A DNA stretch of 34,950 bases from JAZDOT01 sp043798355. Lineage in GTDB: Bacteria > Patescibacteriota > Gracilibacteria > Peribacterales > Peribacteraceae. Positions 27,151 through 34,950 of this stretch are shown here, in pieces; position 1 is the first letter of the stretch; every line of letters begins with the position of its first letter. The notes beneath the pieces are model-generated. The model saw only the letters and a program-made list of their open reading frames with translations, did not search any database and had not been told where the DNA came from. The stretch spans positions 1 through 34,950 of the forward strand of contig JAZDOT010000016.1 in the NCBI GenBank assembly GCA_043798355.1, given 5' to 3'. A program made the position numbers and the translations under genes.

Positions 27151-28725
27151 TCAAGCTCTTCTCTTTGAAAATACAACATATCCCAACACAGCGATCACGA
27201 TGGCTTCGGTCAGACAGAGAATTTGGTAAACCGAAACGGAAGTTACAACCGACACCGGGGAGTGTGCTCCTGTGAGTTCTGGGAGTGCAGATCCGGAGTC
27301 TGCTGGCCGGGAGGTATCCAGCGATATGTCGGGGTTGCCAGCACCGTCAGTCGTTTCCTCAATGGGATTGAGCCCCACCGCCAGATTGGAATTCTCTCCG
27401 AGGAGCTTCGGGATTCCCTGCAGAGCGACATCTGCGATGGCGACATTGGGATACTTCTCTCCGGGGTAGCTCTCGATGACCTTGATATCCATCTTCGCAC
27501 CCTCAGTTTCGCTATAGGCGATCCACCGACCGAATTCCAGGAGTGATCCCTGTGGATTGTCCGGAACATCCATGACGAGGGAAACCGCCGGTTCTTGCGC
27601 TTTCGGAGAGAAAAAACTCACTTTGATTTTCTTCGGTCTGCTGTAGTCTCTATAGGATGATGGAGACAAATCCTTTCGGAATCCTGTGAGGATATTGAGA
27701 GCATTGAATGCCCTGTTTGCAGGAATGCTCTTGAGCGAAAGAACGGGGTTCCCTGCCTGTTGCCCGCTGATCCATGCGGATCTCGAATCGCCGTCGAATG
27801 CTTCGCAGGGGAAGTATCCCATATCCCGTTGTTCGGGTTCCATTGCAGTATTCGTCGGATCGTTGGGGTCGTCCGGCTGAAAAGAGAATTGACGATCAAT
27901 CTCTTTATAACTTGTCGCAACCGCATCATCGGGGTTGTTCTCCTCATCGACGCTGTTCACTTTCCAGAAACACCCCGGAGTGCTGCTATTCACGCGACTA
28001 TCGAAGGATATGCGGATATTGTCCGCAGTGATCGGCTTGATATTCAAGAGTGTGAGGCTCAGTTTCTTCCAGTCGTCGGAAACCTGCCACCGATTGGAGG
28101 AGAGCGGGGAAATCGGGGAGAGCGTGGAGACGTCGAAAAGGGAATCGTCCGTGAGATTGATCTCAACTTCCACGCTGTCGATCGTCCCTTTCCATGTCGC
28201 TCCCGTGTCCAAGATGTACTCGAAGGTCGCACGGTACCCTATGGATCCCTCTCCGCCCCACGGGTCCTGCTCGTACGTATTCTCAACCTGGACTTCCTCG
28301 TGTGGCGCGAAGTTCATGGCGTAGGTGTACCACCCGTCCTGCATCGACGGCTCATCCGGTCGGTCGGTGTATGTATCATCTTTCTTATACGCGACAACGA
28401 CATTCTTCCCTCTTACTGATGCCTGAAAGTTTTTGAGTTTCCCATCGCCGTCGGAGCGCTCCGGGAATCCTGTGAGCATGGTAACAGACGTATCGGAGGT
28501 GTTTCGGAACACGTAATCGACCGTTACCGCTCCATGCTGGTAGTGATCGTTGTCCCGTGAAATGGTCATCGTGACTTTTTCCGATTGGAGCTGAATCTGC
28601 TGATCCATGTAGGGGTGCGCCGTACCTCCGTAGGCTCCGAAGAGTGCGGCGGAGTCGGCGGAGGCCGTCATCGGAATGATGACAGCGAGGAGTCCGACGG
28701 AGAGTGTACAACAGGATAGTTTCAT
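27151..28725 (-). CDS. Secreted/anchored DUF4424-like protein with discoidin-like domain
   Basis: A 524-aa protein. Signal peptide residues 1-23 (LSVGLLAVIIPMTASA). Residues about 45-265 are a beta-rich domain resembling DUF4424 (VTMTISRDNDHYQHGAVTVDY, TMLTGFPERSDGDGKLKNF, WYTYAMNFAPHEEVQVENTY). Residues about 295-450 look like a galactose-binding/discoidin-type domain of the kind found with NADase-like proteins (FPCEAFDGDSRSAWISG, ALNILTGFRKD, RPKKIKVSFF). A linker is followed by a C-terminal transmembrane helix (ILCLTEAIVIAVLGYVVF) and KRRA. Probably displayed on the outer face of the membrane, possibly binding glycans; function unknown. Its promoter region is cut short by an IS30 element whose end lies 40 bp upstream of the ATG. 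Confidence 0.65.
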   Translation of the reverse strand: MKLSCCTLSVGLLAVIIPMTASADSAALFGAYGGTAHPYMDQQIQLQSEKVTMTISRDNDHYQHGAVTVDYVFRNTSDTSVTMLTGFPERSDGDGKLKNFQASVRGKNVVVAYKKDDTYTDRPDEPSMQDGWYTYAMNFAPHEEVQVENTYEQDPWGGEGSIGYRATFEYILDTGATWKGTIDSVEVEINLTDDSLFDVSTLSPISPLSSNRWQVSDDWKKLSLTLLNIKPITADNIRISFDSRVNSSTPGCFWKVNSVDEENNPDDAVATSYKEIDRQFSFQPDDPNDPTNTAMEPEQRDMGYFPCEAFDGDSRSAWISGQQAGNPVLSLKSIPANRAFNALNILTGFRKDLSPSSYRDYSRPKKIKVSFFSPKAQEPAVSLVMDVPDNPQGSLLEFGRWIAYSETEGAKMDIKVIESYPGEKYPNVAIADVALQGIPKLLGENSNLAVGLNPIEETTDGAGNPDISLDTSRPADSGSALPELTGAHSPVSVVTSVSVYQILCLTEAIVIAVLGYVVFSKRRA

Positions 28726-28764
28726 AAGATAAGAATCGATGGGATGGAGCAGAGGAGCCTGTTC

Positions 28765-29751
28765 TCAGTTCTGAAAGGAATAACGATTGACTTCGGCTTG
28801 AAACACTTCTTCAGGAGTACGGTAATGGAGGGATCGACGGGGTCGATTGTTGATGAGTTCGACGACGAGAGCAAGGTCATTTTCGGTGATGGTTCTGAAG
28901 CCCGTTCCCTTCGGAAAAAACTGTCGCAGGAGTCCGTTGGTATTTTCGTTAAGTCCACGTTCCCATGAATGGTACGGATTTGCGCAGAACACATCGATGT
29001 GGAGTTCGCTCGTGATGATCGCGTGTTCGGAAATTTCTCGGCCGTTGTCGTACGTCAACGTGTGACGGAGTTGCAACGGAACTTCCGAGAAAACAACGCG
29101 AGCTGCCCGTGTCATTTCCGGCGCTGTTCTGTCTTGGAGCAGAACGGCGCGAAACAACTTCGAGAGACATTCGACGAAGGTGGCGACGGCGGATTCCCCG
29201 ACGACCAGATCGCTCTCCCAATCACCGAATCTTTTTTTGCGATCGACTTCCTTCGGACGCTCTTCGATGCCGCGCCTGTTCGGGATGGTGCCTCGTTTCT
29301 CCTCTGCGCCATGCCACTTTCTCTTCCTTCCCTGATGACGAAGATACCGGTGAAGACAACCTCCTCCTTCCCGAACTTTCTGGATGTAATCGTAGATCGC
29401 CTCATGACTCACGACATGCGCACGATGCCAAGGCGACTCACGTTTCATGCGCCCGTTGATCTGCTCCGGACTCCAACACAGTTGCAACTTTTCAACCACA
29501 TATCGAAGCACCTTTGGATCGTCATGCCATCGGAAGCATTTGTCCTTCGCAGTCTGCCTTCGCTGCTTAGCGCACATCTGCGCTTTCTCTCCGTCGTACC
29601 AGAAACGAGGATGATGAGAATTGTTCCGCCGGAGTTCCTTGCTCACGGTTGATTGTGCGCAGTGGATGAACAAGGCGATTTCTGTCTGCGTCTTTCCGAG
29701 TCGGTGCAATGTTGAAAGTTGCTCCCGATGGGAGCGGGTAAGATGAGCCAT
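28765..29751 (-). CDS. IS30-family transposase
   Basis: A 328-aa DDE transposase. The N-terminal helix-turn-helix, LTRSHREQLSTLHRLGKTQTEIALFIHCAQSTVSKELRRN in outline, is typical of IS30. The next segment is WSPEQINGRMKRE. The catalytic triad is visible: Asp in FGDWESDLVVG, Asp in LTYDNGREISEH, Glu in YHSWERGLNENTNGLLRQFFPKG. The C-terminus LINNRPRRSLHYRTPEEVF is the family signature. Length is normal and there is no frameshift, so it is probably active. It binds the terminal inverted repeats and moves the element. A strong hairpin ends 1 nt before its start codon, which should limit translation from read-through transcripts. Confidence 0.95.
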   Translation of the reverse strand: MAHLTRSHREQLSTLHRLGKTQTEIALFIHCAQSTVSKELRRNNSHHPRFWYDGEKAQMCAKQRRQTAKDKCFRWHDDPKVLRYVVEKLQLCWSPEQINGRMKRESPWHRAHVVSHEAIYDYIQKVREGGGCLHRYLRHQGRKRKWHGAEEKRGTIPNRRGIEERPKEVDRKKRFGDWESDLVVGESAVATFVECLSKLFRAVLLQDRTAPEMTRAARVVFSEVPLQLRHTLTYDNGREISEHAIITSELHIDVFCANPYHSWERGLNENTNGLLRQFFPKGTGFRTITENDLALVVELINNRPRRSLHYRTPEEVFQAEVNRYSFQN

Positions 29752-29752
29752 G

Positions 29753-29793
29753 CGGTATGGGAGAAGAAAGTAGAACGTCTTTCTTCCATACCG
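29753..29793 (-). promoter_or_regulatory. Hairpin at the IS30 transposase start
   Basis: CGGTATGG and AAGAAAG pair with CTTTCTT and CCATACCG across a short loop and a 3-nt bulge. In mRNA entering from outside, the hairpin ends 1 nt before the ATG. A TACTTT hexamer (29767-29772) within it could start a transcript that lacks one arm. Confidence 0.55.
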
Positions 29794-29813
29794 TACTTCA
29801 TCGAGATGTTCCT

Positions 29814-29850
29814 CCCCTGAGGCTGCGAGCGTAGCGAGCAGCCTCAGGGG
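29814..29850. terminator. 13-bp perfect hairpin at the IS30 right end
   Basis: CCCCTGAGGCTGC (29814-29826) and GCAGCCTCAGGGG (29838-29850) form a perfect stem with an 11-nt loop. It overlaps the last base of the right inverted repeat. No T-run follows on the minus strand, so a simple terminator is not proven; it could insulate the element from S41 gene read-through. Confidence 0.45.
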
Positions 29851-29932
29851 TTATTCCTTTCAGATCTGAATTTGTCGAGTTATCCCCGCAGAAGGAATCG
29901 GGAAATGAGAGTAAAACACCGAAACAATAAAC

Positions 29933-31645
29933 TTACCGGAGGATATCCAATGCCTTGAGGAGCTGATCATCCCGCCCGCTCCCGCCCTCCACGACGACAT
30001 CCGGCTGGATTCCCACACCGTCGATCTTGCGATCGAGCGGCGTGCGCCACTCGGCAACGGTCAGTTTCAATCCGGACTGGTCATTGAACCGCAGCACCTC
30101 CTGCACCGTCCCCTTCCCGAAGGTCTTCTTCCCGACGACCGTAGCGCGACCGGCATCCTGCAGGGCTCCGGCAACGATCTCGGATGCGCTTGCAGATCCC
30201 TCATTCACGAGAACGACCAACGGAACCGTCGGACGAACGGTTTGCTCCTCTTCGGTGGACTCGATCCGCGTCCCCGACCGCGCGATGATATGGGCAACGG
30301 GCGTCCCTGCTGGGACGAAATTACTCACCACGATATCCGCCGCATGGAGGAGACCGCCGGGGTTGTTCCGTAGATCCAGAATGATCCCGGAGGGGTTCTG
30401 CTTCCCTATCTCCACCATCTTGTCCCGCAGCTGCTCCTCCGTCACCTTCCCGAACTGCACCAGCTTGATGATGGCAACATTCCCCTGCTGGCTCACGACG
30501 ACCTCGGGCACGACGACGTTGTCACGGATGACGGAAATATCGAACTCCGAACCCGCACGCCGGATGTGGAGCTTCACGCTCGTTCCTTTGGGTCCGCGCA
30601 CTTTATCCACCGCCTCCAGAAAATCCAAACCGGAAATGTCGAGACCATCCACTTTCAGGATTTCATCGTTCGGCAGGAGGCCGGCACGTTCCGAAGGAGA
30701 ACCGGGCAGCGGCGTCACGATGGTGAGCACGCCAGATCTCTGCTCCACCTGCGCACCGATCCCGGACACCTGACCGGAGAGCTGCGTCTCGAGATTGCTG
30801 GCATTCGACGGCCGCATGAAGCTACTGTACGGATCCTTGAGCGAATTGATCAGCCCCTCGGCCGCTTTGTACGCGGCTTCATCGGGATTGATTGTTTCCT
30901 CCCGCAGGTACTCGTCATTCACGATTTTCCAGATGGCCTCGAGCAGTTCGGCCTTCGGGAGCGTTCCCGTAGCCGCGCTGCCGAGACGCACTGTGAGCGT
31001 CTGCGACGCGGAACTGCTCTTCTGCTTCTGCAATTTTGAGGGAATTGTTTTCGTGCTGACCTCCCCCGTGACACGCCGCAGGAGCAGCTCCGCCTCCGCG
31101 CCTTTCAGGATGCGGCGCACTCCGAAGAAGTCCGCCCGGAGCGGCAAAATCCACCCCTGTTCGATGGCCAGCGAAACGGCCTCCGCCTCAGAGGAACCGC
31201 TCTTCACATCCTTGTACCCCCGCGAAAGATTCTCCGTAGGATCCATGGCCTTGAGATTCCTGAGGATGGAGAGTGCCTGTCCGACGGTCACGGGGCTATT
31301 CAGAGGAGACAGCCCAACGACATCTTTCAAAATGCCCCGCCGATCCGCATAGCGCACGTACGGCTCAAACTCTTTCGAGACGGTGACGCCCTTTGGAAGA
31401 GCGCCGGTCATGTATCCTTCCAGAGAAACACCGATCGCATACACAGCCCCTCGGATGAATCCGATGCGGGTGACGGGCTTCTCGGGAGTGAACGACGCCA
31501 CTGCAGCCGACGCCACAAGCGGCAAGACGATACTGGCAACCGCGCACGCGATACTGACAAAGACGATACCGGTCGATCCGGAGAAAGCAGAGCGAAGAAC
31601 GCGCATGGAAAAGGTGGGAACATCCGATCGGGCTTCAGCCATCAT
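29933..31645 (-). CDS. S41-family C-terminal processing peptidase with SLH-like domain
   Basis: A 570-aa product from the ATG at 31645. A longer frame back to 31777 would overlap the upstream gene and is less likely. A transmembrane/signal segment lies near residues 22-45 (VFVSIACAVASIVLPLVASAAVA). Residues about 60-190 resemble SLH-type repeats (GYKDVKSGSSEAEAVSLAIEQGWI). A PDZ domain follows at about 270-350 (GIGAQVEQRSGVLTIVTPLPGSPSERAGLLPNDEILKVDG in outline). The peptidase domain has ILDLRNNPGGLLHAA, the catalytic Ser in NEGSASASEIVAGAL (about 481) and Lys in VGKKTFGKGTVQE (about 503). It should cleave proteins outside the membrane. It lies downstream of the PrsW-like gene and is probably co-transcribed with it. 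Confidence 0.85.
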   Translation of the reverse strand: MMAEARSDVPTFSMRVLRSAFSGSTGIVFVSIACAVASIVLPLVASAAVASFTPEKPVTRIGFIRGAVYAIGVSLEGYMTGALPKGVTVSKEFEPYVRYADRRGILKDVVGLSPLNSPVTVGQALSILRNLKAMDPTENLSRGYKDVKSGSSEAEAVSLAIEQGWILPLRADFFGVRRILKGAEAELLLRRVTGEVSTKTIPSKLQKQKSSSASQTLTVRLGSAATGTLPKAELLEAIWKIVNDEYLREETINPDEAAYKAAEGLINSLKDPYSSFMRPSNASNLETQLSGQVSGIGAQVEQRSGVLTIVTPLPGSPSERAGLLPNDEILKVDGLDISGLDFLEAVDKVRGPKGTSVKLHIRRAGSEFDISVIRDNVVVPEVVVSQQGNVAIIKLVQFGKVTEEQLRDKMVEIGKQNPSGIILDLRNNPGGLLHAADIVVSNFVPAGTPVAHIIARSGTRIESTEEEQTVRPTVPLVVLVNEGSASASEIVAGALQDAGRATVVGKKTFGKGTVQEVLRFNDQSGLKLTVAEWRTPLDRKIDGVGIQPDVVVEGGSGRDDQLLKALDILR

Positions 31646-31664
31646 CCGATCGCGTGCGCCTATC

Positions 31665-33335
31665 CTAGGGAAGAGCGCTGCCCGTGACAAACGCATCGGT
31701 GGTGACAAGCCGACCGCGTTCCGTTCTGTTCTCCTTGCGATAGAAGAGGATAGAGAAAAGCCAGAACCCCCCGACAACGTAGAGGAGCGACGGCAGCATG
31801 AGGAGCGAAATATCCTTCAACCCCCAGACATCCAGACCGAGGAGATTGCCGATCGTCTTTGGATGTCCAGGGAGAATGTCCGGGAGTGTCACCATGAAGT
31901 TGAACAGTCCGTGCAGGAGTGTCGGGAAGAGAATACCGAGGGTAATCGTCTGAACCGCATAGACCGTCTTCTCCGGGACCCGCAGCAACCAGTGCAGGGA
32001 ATCCGCCACGAGATGCACTTCGCCCAGCGCATGCTCCTCCTCAAGACATGGCCGCGCAAAGATGGCGAGACCGAGGAAGTACCCGCCGACGCCGGAGGAA
32101 ACAATGTGCACCATGGCCGTCAGAATGGAACGGCCGGTGATGTTCGCGAGGAAGATGCCCCACTGGGGGGTCGCGGGATCCACGAGGAACTCCTTCACGA
32201 ATCCGGTGAAGTAGGTGGGGTTCAAGATATTTTCCGCAAATGCAAAACCGATCGCCACGATGATCGCGAGCTGGATCACGTCATCGACGCTCTGGAAGAA
32301 GCGCCTTCCGCTCTGCTTCAAGACCCAGAACTTGCTCGTTTCCTCGATGAGCCCGACGAGGAGGAAGGAGATGAGGGTCGAGAGAAGCGTCGTATGCGCG
32401 GGAATGAGTGCCTGCCCAATCCCCGTGACGAATGAGTCCGTAATCGCATTGAAATTCTGGGGCACAACCTTGAAGAGGAAGAACTGGAACTCGATGCCGC
32501 GCCGGACGAGGAGGTCGTAGAAGAGGATGGGTGCCGTCGAGAGCATGCCTGCGCAGAACATGAGGAAGACCAGACTCAAACGCTGGCGGTGGTATTCCAG
32601 AAAGAGCCAGCACCAGAGGACGGCAGGCACGAGCGCAATGATCGCTGCCATCAAGTGTGTGAGGCGCGCCTGCGACCCTTCGAGCGAGAGGATGTGAAGC
32701 GCGATCCAGAGGAGGAACGTCGAGAGCACCGTCGCCTTGATACGGGGAGACCAAGGACCGAAGAGAAAGCGCCAGAGCACGACGGCACATACCATGGCGA
32801 GAGCCATGAGAAACGGATTGGCACCGATGCCGCTGCTCCCGCGAACCAGATCATTGAATGCGAGAAGAATGAAGGATACGGCTGTTCCGATCACCACGGC
32901 GAAGACTTCGTCGCGCATCCAGAGCCACTTGAGCTCGAGCAGGCTCGCGATCAGAGCGAAGGCGACGAACGCCCAGAAGAGCATCGGAGTCGGCAGAGCA
33001 TCGAACGGAGCCACCCCCTTGAGCACCTTGAAGGAGAGCGCATAGAGAAGCGCAGTCCCGGAAACCGTCGCGATGACCGTCTTCGTCCGCGGAAGGTACG
33101 GTTTCCCGCTCTCGGAGGAGAGGGTGGCATGGTGAAGGAGCGCATGGTTCAGGATCCCCACCCAGACAACCGCAAGGATGGCACCCGCCGCGAGGAGGAG
33201 GGCTAAGAGGAGGAAAAAGTCCCACGTGCCGGATTCGAAGGCGATCTGAAATGCGCGCTCGGGCCCCGCGACCTGCGCGAGGACGAACGCGGGAACCATC
33301 GTAGCCGGGATGAGAGCAGCGAGGATGCGTTTCAT
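31665..33335 (-). CDS. PrsW-family intramembrane protease
   Basis: A 556-aa polytopic membrane protein with about 14 hydrophobic segments and an N-terminal signal-like helix. The PrsW core is in the C-terminal half: LVGLIEETSKFWVLK (EExxK motif, about residue 331), IVAIGFAFAENILN (FAxxEN motif, about 365), MVHIVSSGVGGYFLG (His, about 409) and LLHGLFNFMV (His, about 473). These match the glutamate/histidine motifs of the PrsW/Rce1/CPBP-related superfamily. In Bacillus, PrsW cleaves an anti-sigma factor. The target here is unknown. The N-terminal 280 residues are an extra membrane region. Located upstream of the S41 protease (19 bp), so two proteases of different classes form one unit. TAATTT ends 6 nt before the ATG. 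Confidence 0.8.
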   Translation of the reverse strand: MKRILAALIPATMVPAFVLAQVAGPERAFQIAFESGTWDFFLLLALLLAAGAILAVVWVGILNHALLHHATLSSESGKPYLPRTKTVIATVSGTALLYALSFKVLKGVAPFDALPTPMLFWAFVAFALIASLLELKWLWMRDEVFAVVIGTAVSFILLAFNDLVRGSSGIGANPFLMALAMVCAVVLWRFLFGPWSPRIKATVLSTFLLWIALHILSLEGSQARLTHLMAAIIALVPAVLWCWLFLEYHRQRLSLVFLMFCAGMLSTAPILFYDLLVRRGIEFQFFLFKVVPQNFNAITDSFVTGIGQALIPAHTTLLSTLISFLLVGLIEETSKFWVLKQSGRRFFQSVDDVIQLAIIVAIGFAFAENILNPTYFTGFVKEFLVDPATPQWGIFLANITGRSILTAMVHIVSSGVGGYFLGLAIFARPCLEEEHALGEVHLVADSLHWLLRVPEKTVYAVQTITLGILFPTLLHGLFNFMVTLPDILPGHPKTIGNLLGLDVWGLKDISLLMLPSLLYVVGGFWLFSILFYRKENRTERGRLVTTDAFVTGSALP

Positions 33336-33341
33336 AGAGAG

Positions 33342-33372
33342 AAATTATTTGGATGTTCTAAGTGAAATTATA
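33342..33372 (-). promoter_or_regulatory. Promoter region of the PrsW-like gene
   Basis: On the minus strand, TATAAT (33367-33372) and, closer to the gene, TAATTT (33342-33347) that ends 6 nt before the ATG. No Shine-Dalgarno (TTTCTCTCT precedes the ATG). Either hexamer could serve. Confidence 0.4.
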
Positions 33373-33405
33373 ACATATTTTTGCTTACAATGGAATACCC
33401 CTACT

Positions 33406-34950
33406 GTAACCGCTCACTACCCCTGCAAGGGCATCAGTCGCCGTAGCTCCCCGAAGTAGTCCTTGGGCTTGCTCCACCAGAGCGTCAGGAGGACGGAGAG
33501 GAGCGTCTCCATGATCTGTGCCCCCTTCTGCGTCCTGCTCCCGAAGGAGAGGAGCCTCTTGATGACGAGTTGCCGAATCCTCCTCTCCGCCTGGTTGTTC
33601 GTCATGGGCACTCGCGGATCGATTACGCAGAGGAGGTACTTGTCCGTGTTCTCCCGGAAGGTTTCCTTGAGCGTATTGAGCTTGGGAGGATCGGACACGC
33701 TGGGCGTCATGAGATCCTCGATGCGGGAGGTGAAGCGCATCTTCGCTTCCCTGCGTTCGTCTCCGGTGAGCGGAGCTTCTCGGGCGATCGCAACGTCATG
33801 CTCCAGCGTGGAGAAGGAATCGAAGAACGTCTGGCAGACGACCTTCTGTTCCATGGGCAGAACGTCTGACCGCGCGAGGTCACGGAACTTCCGGATGGGA
33901 TGCGCCCAGCAGAGCCCCTGACGATGGAACAGGTTGTCGTACGCTCCGTAGTCGTCCGTGACACTCGCCTGATTCGACGGAGGACCGCGGATCTCCTCGG
34001 CATTGCCTTTGCCCCTCGTCCGTCCAAGGAGGAAGAGCGTCTCCGGTCCGGTGGAGGAAGTCTTGATCCATGCGTAGTTGCCCTGCTCCCCGTGCTGCAC
34101 CGGGTAGGAGGTTTCGTCGTAGTGGGCTGCGGGAGCTTCCCGGATCTTCGCAGCGATGTCGTTCCTGGCAGGGAGGAGGTTGCGGTGGCCTTCATCGAGG
34201 ATCCCCGCGATCTCGCCGTCCGAGATCGCGAGGTCGTGGACATCCTGGAGATGCGCTCTCACCTTCCCGAAGGTCTGCCCGAGGACGGTCACGGCGTAGA
34301 GGATGTAGAGGCGGACGTTCGGGCCGAGTGCGCTCAGCTGCGGCGAGAGCGGGATGGCGGCGTGCGTTTTCCTGCAGCGTGGGCAAAAGCCGCGTTCGAT
34401 ACTCTGTTCCTTCACAGTCTTCTTCGGGAGAGGAATGTCCTCGATGAAACGCGTGACCCTCTCCTTCTTCCGGAGCTGCCACCCGCAGTCCGGGCATTGA
34501 TCGATCGGATGAACCGTGCGCTCTGTCACTTCTGCCGGAGAGGGAACAGGACGGCGGAACGAGGAGCGGGGGCGCGGCTGCCTCTCCGAAGGAGGCGCCG
34601 CGCCCCCTTCATCGTCATCATGGTGATCCTGTTGTTCACGCTTCCTCCCGAAGACCATCGTCTCCAATTGCTCTATGCGCAGGAGGAGCTTCTGCACAGT
34701 TGCTCTGAGTTCGGCATTTTCTTGCTCCAGCTGCCCACAGCGGGCTTCGAGGATTGCCACCCTCTCCCTGCGCTGCGCCTCGAGGCGACGGTCATTCCTC
34801 CACTGCACCATGCGAGTGCGGATAACTTCTTTGGAGAGGGGCTTGCTCATGTACAACTCTTGTGTACACCTAAACACCTTCAGATTGCAAATCCAATCGC
34901 TTTCTCATGCAAGATGAGCACGAACGATGTCAGGGGTAGTGAGCGGTTAC
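33406..34950 (-). mobile_element. Complete IS66-family insertion sequence ending at the window edge
   Basis: The left end (33406-33425) reads GTAACCGCTCACTACCCCTG, and the right end (34931-34950) is its exact reverse complement, so the 20-bp terminal inverted repeats are perfect. GTAA at the tip is typical of IS66. A single transposase gene is present; no TnpA/TnpB accessory genes, as in the ISBst12-like subgroup. The base after the element lies outside the window, so the 8-bp target duplication cannot be seen (left flank CCCCTACT). Confidence 0.85.
33417..34850 (-). CDS. IS66-family transposase
   Basis: A 477-aa DDE transposase from the ATG at 34850 (MSKPLSKEVIRTRMVQWRND); a start at 34877 is possible. 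A coiled coil (LEARCGQLEQENAELRATVQKLLLRIEQLE in outline) is followed by FGRKREQ, the usual IS66 leader. A zinc-ribbon CPDC...CPRC follows. Catalytic residues are visible: Asp in AHYDETSY, Asp in VTDDYGAYDN, the CWAHPIRKFRDLA segment and Glu in PMTNNQAERRIRQLV. The C-terminal FGSRTQKGAQIMETLLSVL is conserved. The frame is intact, so it may be active. Its stop lies inside the left inverted repeat. Confidence 0.95.
   Translation of the reverse strand: MSKPLSKEVIRTRMVQWRNDRRLEAQRRERVAILEARCGQLEQENAELRATVQKLLLRIEQLETMVFGRKREQQDHHDDDEGGAAPPSERQPRPRSSFRRPVPSPAEVTERTVHPIDQCPDCGWQLRKKERVTRFIEDIPLPKKTVKEQSIERGFCPRCRKTHAAIPLSPQLSALGPNVRLYILYAVTVLGQTFGKVRAHLQDVHDLAISDGEIAGILDEGHRNLLPARNDIAAKIREAPAAHYDETSYPVQHGEQGNYAWIKTSSTGPETLFLLGRTRGKGNAEEIRGPPSNQASVTDDYGAYDNLFHRQGLCWAHPIRKFRDLARSDVLPMEQKVVCQTFFDSFSTLEHDVAIAREAPLTGDERREAKMRFTSRIEDLMTPSVSDPPKLNTLKETFRENTDKYLLCVIDPRVPMTNNQAERRIRQLVIKRLLSFGSRTQKGAQIMETLLSVLLTLWWSKPKDYFGELRRLMPLQG

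Larger units (their letters stand above)
28765..29869 (-). mobile_element. Complete IS30-family insertion sequence
   Basis: About 1105 bp. The left inverted repeat (28765-28784) and right inverted repeat (29850-29869) read TCAGnTCTGAAAGGAATAAC with a single difference at n. One transposase gene fills the element and its stop codon lies inside the left repeat. No obvious target duplication in the adjacent 3 bp. It sits between two same-strand genes (S41 protease upstream, secreted DUF4424-like protein downstream). Confidence 0.85.

Overview
The window (about 55% GC overall, with an AT-richer stretch near 15.8-19.1 kb) looks like chromosome from a Patescibacteria/CPR bacterium, most like a Peregrinibacteria/Peribacteria relative. 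This is an inference. It rests on paired short type IV secretion pilins next to a PKD membrane protein, a large TraG/VirB4-like ATPase, a cysteine-rich zinc-ribbon protein of a kind common in CPR genomes, a PrsW-type membrane protease, SLH-like segments on exported enzymes, and the near absence of Shine-Dalgarno sites. Many start codons instead lie 6-11 nt after a -10 hexamer, which predicts leaderless mRNAs.

Layout. 0.2-6.2 kb: a GNAT-like protein, then on the minus strand an RlpA-like exported protein, the T4SS-like ATPase and an unknown protein sharing its C-terminal tail with the ATPase. 6.2-9.6 kb: a Phd/RelE-type toxin-antitoxin pair, then the cysteine-rich protein between two near-identical ~190-200 bp C/G-rich repeats, then a PD-(D/E)XK-like protein. 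9.7-12.5 kb: a 3D/peptidoglycan-binding exported protein and an M24 aminopeptidase. 12.5-15.8 kb: an operon of two pilins and a PKD/TM protein with a long proline-rich tail. 15.8-19.7 kb: an accessory island with a frameshifted HTH regulator, a methyltransferase, a GIY-YIG protein, a wHTH-GHKL-DUF4325 regulator behind a duplicated promoter, and a GC-rich, probably foreign segment ending in a small ORF and a terminator. 19.7-22.4 kb: a stand-alone caspase/CHAT-like protein overlapping the 3' end of a convergent asparagine-synthetase-like gene, then tRNA-His. 22.5-26.6 kb: a DinJ/YafQ-type TA pair, hisS and a convergent gyrB. 26.9-35 kb: ribosomal protein bS21, a secreted DUF4424-like protein with an IS30 element at its promoter, an S41 protease, a PrsW protease and a complete IS66-type element ending exactly at the window edge.

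How the genes fit together. The ATPase, the two pilins and the PKD protein plausibly belong to one envelope-spanning T4SS/pilus apparatus. RlpA, the 3D/PG-binding protein, the S41 protease and PrsW form an envelope-maintenance set. The accessory island (15.8-22.2 kb) holds the most novel material: a regulator that fuses DNA binding, an anti-sigma-like kinase fold and a STAS-like domain in one chain; a minimal caspase-like protein; and an asparagine-synthetase-like enzyme whose amidotransferase cysteine is not N-terminal.
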